DNA of 64,000 nucleotides from NCBI RefSeq assembly GCF_018623055.1, contig NZ_CP076019.1:1922001-1986000 (forward strand), in the 5' to 3' direction. Shown in pieces: positions 60,880 through 64,000 of this stretch. The number at the start of each line of letters is the position of its first letter. The first letter of the stretch is position 1. The stretch comes from Halorubrum sp. 2020YC2. Its GTDB lineage: Archaea > Halobacteriota > Halobacteria > Halobacteriales > Haloferacaceae. The position numbers and the translations under genes were made by a program. The notes beneath the pieces are model-generated. The model was not told where the DNA came from. It saw nothing but the letters and a program-made list of their open reading frames with translations, and searched no databases.

Positions 60880-61512
60880 ATGGCTGACACGGCCCTCCAA
60901 GACGCTTCACCAGAGGATTCCACGGACCCAGCCGAGATGGACCTCGACTGGCTCACGCTTGAGGACGGTGAATCGATTCAGTGGGCGAGTACTCCGCACA
61001 GGTATAGCATCGTGCCCGCATTTCTCGTCGGGATTCCGCTTTCCATCGTTCTCGTTGGGATACCAATTCTCGTCGCATCCTACCTCCAGTACACGAACAC
61101 GAACTACGTCGTGACGAACCGCGGCCTCTATAGCAAACGGGGCGTCCTCTCCCGGGACGTCCAGCAGATTGGCTTCGACAAGATTCAGAACATCTCGTAC
61201 TCACAGTCCGCGCTCGGCTCGTCGTTTGGCTACGGCTCTGTTGATATCAGTACGGCTGGTGGGGCAGGAATTGAGCTCCAGTTTCGAAGTATCCCGGATC
61301 CGGCGTCGGTCCAAGAACTGATCGCGAGGGAGGTCGATACCCGACAGAAAGGGGAGGGCGACTCCGAGAAGGAGGATGTTCTCGACGAGATCCTCGTCGA
61401 ACTGCGGGCGATTCGGCAGGCGGTAGCCGAAGGCGACGACGCGCACCGCGAGACCGACGCCGTGCCTGACGAGACCCCCTCGAAGACTGGGGCGGTAGAC
61501 GCCGATGAGTGA
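60880..61512 (+). CDS. bPH2 (YdbS/YdbT-like) membrane PH-domain protein
   Basis: The protein has 210 residues. Two TM helices (YSIVPAFLVGIPLSIVLVGI and the adjoining PILVASYLQY) are followed by a bacterial PH domain: TNTNYVVTNRGLYSKRGVLS, VQQIGFDKIQNISYSQSALG and SSFGYGSVDISTAGGAGIEL. The IQN...QSxLGxxFGYG pattern is diagnostic. A helical tail (DEILVELRAIRQAVAEG) follows. It overlaps the next bPH2 gene by 8 bases. Bacterial pairs of this kind have been linked to envelope stress or to peptide resistance. Confidence 0.88.
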   Translation: MADTALQDASPEDSTDPAEMDLDWLTLEDGESIQWASTPHRYSIVPAFLVGIPLSIVLVGIPILVASYLQYTNTNYVVTNRGLYSKRGVLSRDVQQIGFDKIQNISYSQSALGSSFGYGSVDISTAGGAGIELQFRSIPDPASVQELIAREVDTRQKGEGDSEKEDVLDEILVELRAIRQAVAEGDDAHRETDAVPDETPSKTGAVDADE

Positions 61513-62071
61513 GGAGTGGTGGTTTCAACGCGACGGCGAGCGCGTCGTGTGGCGAGGAACGCCTCGGATCTCAGCCGCTTTCCCGGGCATCGCCGTTGGC
61601 GCGCTCGTCTGTGTGCTGGCCGTTGCCGGTGCGCTCACCACCGATGGCCGGCTACTGGCAGGTGTCGTTCCCGGTGGGGTGGTCGCTGCGTGGAGCGTGC
61701 TCAGAGTGAGGCGGACGCGTTTCGTGTTGACGACGCGAGCGCTGTGGGCGAGAGAAGGCGTCTTCGGACGGAGTGTCAGACGGGTCGGCGTTGCGAAGAT
61801 CCAGAACACGGCGTTCACGCAGTCGCTGACCGGGTCCACGTTCGGATATGGGACGGTCACCGTCGAAGTCGCCGGAGGTCACGACCTCGACCTTCGGAGA
61901 GTCGACGACCCTGAAACGGTCCAGGCCACGCTCAGAGGACAGATTGTCGGAGAAGACAGGACGATACCGGGATCAACGACGCAGTGGCGGTCGGTGCTGC
62001 GAACGACTCGTGAGATTCGCACGAGCGTAGCACGCGCGGAGTCCAGTCCGGATCGGGACGACCGCCGGTGA
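61505..62071 (+). CDS. Second bPH2 membrane PH-domain protein
   Basis: The protein has 188 residues. It starts MSEEWWFQRDGERVVWRGTP, has two TM helices (GIAVGALVCVLAVAGALTTD and AGVVPGGVVAAWSVL), then the PH domain FVLTTRALWAREGVFGRSVR and VGVAKIQNTAFTQSLTGSTF followed by GYGTVTVEVAGG. It is coupled to the preceding paralogue, so the two probably act together as a heteromer. G+C is higher than in the left part of the accessory region. Confidence 0.88.
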   Translation: MSEEWWFQRDGERVVWRGTPRISAAFPGIAVGALVCVLAVAGALTTDGRLLAGVVPGGVVAAWSVLRVRRTRFVLTTRALWAREGVFGRSVRRVGVAKIQNTAFTQSLTGSTFGYGTVTVEVAGGHDLDLRRVDDPETVQATLRGQIVGEDRTIPGSTTQWRSVLRTTREIRTSVARAESSPDRDDRR

Positions 62072-62254
62072 CGGCTCCCGAGCGAATACGTTCTGAGCGT
62101 CAGATACCTCAATCGCATCTAAGCGGGCGTTTCAGAGGCTAAACGGATTTCTCCGTACTAAGCCGCATCGGGCACGGTAGACAGAGGGGGATCGGACGAC
62201 ACGTATATACTGGTTGACGGAAATGTCAGATCGAACGGCGAAGTCCCCAGCTGA

Positions 62255-63796
62255 ATGAAGATGGAACATCGCCTCGCGGAAGCGCCGATCGGTGTGATCA
62301 CCGTCCAAGACGGCACGGTACGCGCGTGGAACGACTCCGCGGCCGACGTCCTGACGGCCGATGCGCCAGCGGGTGACCCGATTACAGACGTGTTTCCCCG
62401 GTCGGTCGAGCGTTCACTCCCGCAGGCGTTGGAGGGGTCGGTGTCCGATGTGGCGTTCGAAGAGTACTATCCGGAGCTCGACCGCTGGCTGTCGGTGTCT
62501 GTCGTTCCCGGTGAAGATGCGACGACCCTCTACGTCACCGATGTCACTGAGAAACGGACCAACGAGCAGACGATCGAACGGCTTCGTGCGGAGTCTGAGC
62601 GGGCCGAGATGGTCGATACGCTGATCGCCGACGTGCTTGAGGGGCTCGTCGGAGCCACGTCTCAAGACGCAATTATAGAGACGATCCGGGAGCAACTGGG
62701 GACGTCCGACCAGTATCGGTTCGCGTGGACCGGTGAGTACGCCGTCGACGGTGACGAGCTCGTTATCAGCGGCGTTGCGGGTGAGCGGGGAGAACTGTTC
62801 CCGGCGGTCCGCGAGGCGGTGGAGAGTGGACGGGCTACCCCGGAACGGCGAGCGGTCGAACGGCAGCGCCCGACGCTGGTTCAGTCGCTAAGCGAGAACA
62901 CGTCGGTCCCGAGAGCGGTTCGTGCCGCCGGGTTTGCGGACGGCGTCCAATCGGTGTTCGCGCTCCCGCTGGTGTACGGCTCCAGCGTCTACGGCGTCGT
63001 CGGTGTGTACGCAGGAACCGAAGCCGCGTTCAGCGACCACGTACAGTCCAGTTTCGAGACGCTCGGCGAACTGGCCGGATACGCTATCAACGCGACACAG
63101 AACCGGAAACTGTTGTTCGCGGACACCGTCACGGAGGTGACGTTCGGGCTCACAGAGAACTCACCGCTGGTACGCGTGAGCGACACCTGCGACGCGGAAC
63201 TCGCGCTGGACGGGACCGTAACGCCGAGCGACACCGGGCTCACGTGTTTCTTGTCGGTGTCGGGAGCCGATCCGGACGACGTCCGCAAGACCTTCGAAGC
63301 GCTTCCGAGCGCCCGGGATGGTCGAATGATTCGTCAATCGGACGCGGACCACGGCCGCATCCAGGTGACACTAGGCGAGACAGCCCCGCTCGTTGCGGCG
63401 GTCGACCGTGGTGCGACGGTACGGACGGCGGTATTCGACGGCGACGACAGCCGACTCACCGTCGAGCTATCGCCGGACGCGAACGTGCGTCGGCTAGCGA
63501 ATGTGCTCGGTGAGGACGGCCCGGCGCCCGTTCTCGCGCGGCAGGATACGACTCGATCGCCGACGACCACGCGAGAATTACGAAACGATTTGTACGAGCG
63601 GCTCACTGACAGACAGGCGACCGTCTTGCGGACGGCCTATCTCGCGGACTACTTCACGTCCCCGCGTGGAAGCACTGCCGAGGAGGTCGCAACGTCGCTC
63701 GGGATCACCGGATCGACGCTTCTCCACCATCTTCGGGCGAGTCAGCGAAAGCTGTTGAACGCGTTCTACGACGAACACGACAACAGTAGTGGATAG
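62255..63796 (+). CDS. PAS-GAF-HTH_10 regulator (Bat-like)
   Basis: The protein has 513 residues. A PAS domain (residues 1-105, LAEAPIGVITVQDGTVRAWN) ends VTDVTEKRTNEQTIERL. A GAF domain with bacterioopsin-regulator features spans about 115-285 (RFAWTGEYAVDGDELVIS; VFALPLVYGSSVYGVVGVY). A Bat-type domain follows (VTFGLTENSPLVRVSDTC), and the HTH_10 domain ends the protein (YERLTDRQATVLRTAYLADY, then VATSLGITGSTLLHHLRASQ). It likely activates nearby or distant membrane-protein genes; targets are unknown. MEHR at 62261 is an alternative start. Confidence 0.93.
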   Translation: MKMEHRLAEAPIGVITVQDGTVRAWNDSAADVLTADAPAGDPITDVFPRSVERSLPQALEGSVSDVAFEEYYPELDRWLSVSVVPGEDATTLYVTDVTEKRTNEQTIERLRAESERAEMVDTLIADVLEGLVGATSQDAIIETIREQLGTSDQYRFAWTGEYAVDGDELVISGVAGERGELFPAVREAVESGRATPERRAVERQRPTLVQSLSENTSVPRAVRAAGFADGVQSVFALPLVYGSSVYGVVGVYAGTEAAFSDHVQSSFETLGELAGYAINATQNRKLLFADTVTEVTFGLTENSPLVRVSDTCDAELALDGTVTPSDTGLTCFLSVSGADPDDVRKTFEALPSARDGRMIRQSDADHGRIQVTLGETAPLVAAVDRGATVRTAVFDGDDSRLTVELSPDANVRRLANVLGEDGPAPVLARQDTTRSPTTTRELRNDLYERLTDRQATVLRTAYLADYFTSPRGSTAEEVATSLGITGSTLLHHLRASQRKLLNAFYDEHDNSSG

Positions 63797-63941
63797 GGTC
63801 CACGATGCGCCGTGCCACATCCGATCGATCTGAGCCGTTTGCGCTCACGCGGGGGGAGTCTGTATAGTTAGATACCCTCGCTGAGGAGACTCTGAATACT
63901 GAGCATACTCCACCAAGGGCGTTCTCCATCATCGTAGCCAC

Positions 63942-64000
63942 ATGGCAGTTCGACACAAGTCGCGCGACGACCAGACTGAGGAACCGACCGACGAGCTATC
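63942..64000 (+). CDS. Start of a gene cut by the window end
   Basis: An ATG at 63942 opens a frame of 19 codons to the edge (MAVRHKSRDDQTEEPTDEL). The polar, charged start suits a haloarchaeal protein, and the preceding 140 bases contain no other gene. Too little is visible to name it. Confidence 0.35.
   Translation, partial: MAVRHKSRDDQTEEPTDEL

Overview
The window is a piece of a haloarchaeal (class Halobacteria) chromosome, most like a Halorubrum-type organism. Reasons: very high G+C with strong third-position bias over the first 43 kb, acidic proteins, mostly leaderless genes with a TATA-like box A about 26-28 bases before the start codon, and a set of archaeal or haloarchaeal genes: halophile 2Fe-2S ferredoxin, GHMP-type shikimate kinase, ArfA-type GTP cyclohydrolase III, TFE, Trm56, CheF, a volactin-like actin and HTH_10 (Bat-type) regulators. 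The genus is inferred; no rRNA is present.

Core part, 1 to about 43,250. It starts with the 5' end of a UbiA-type prenyltransferase (minus strand), a volactin-like actin and an HTH_10 regulator. Next are an AhbC-like radical SAM/SPASM enzyme with a PaaB-like partner protein, ferredoxin, CheF, an HMA-like membrane protein, a MOSC protein, a divergent nickel exporter-like/NikR pair and an ICMT-like methyltransferase. Two toxin-antitoxin modules (PIN and MazF types) lie between three copies of a sequence derived from the 3' end of the chorismate mutase gene. The aroK-aroQ operon, a three-gene lipoprotein/membrane operon, small conserved haloarchaeal genes, a ferredoxin and tRNA-Leu(UAA) follow; two extra copies of the tRNA 3' end sit behind the tRNA. 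Then come a histidine kinase, CBS and MoaD-like proteins, menB, arfA, a NagD-like HAD protein, a DUF92 protein, hisI, a Dna2-like helicase/nuclease, a DUF47 protein, purC, trm56, a frameshifted two-domain KaiC-like ATPase divergent from a LOV-domain histidine kinase, a degenerate M48-type protein, tfe with its DUF2110 neighbour, a CinA-like protein and an NAD-kinase-like protein.

Accessory part, about 43,250 to 64,000. G+C drops and AT-rich spacers appear. It is dominated by membrane and envelope genes: a 7TM-PAS histidine kinase, an ABC-2 exporter, two CPBP-family putative proteases, two DUF3592 proteins, several small multi-TM proteins and a pair of bPH2 proteins. It also carries an ArsR-like regulator, a PAS-GAF-HTH_10 regulator, a decayed pseudogene, an IS605-derived MITE, a 2.47-kb unit with IS6-like termini and an exact 8-bp target duplication but no transposase, and a complete IS1595-type insertion (25-bp inverted repeats, 8-bp duplication) with a frameshifted transposase. 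Several gaps of 0.5-0.9 kb hold no gene I can support.
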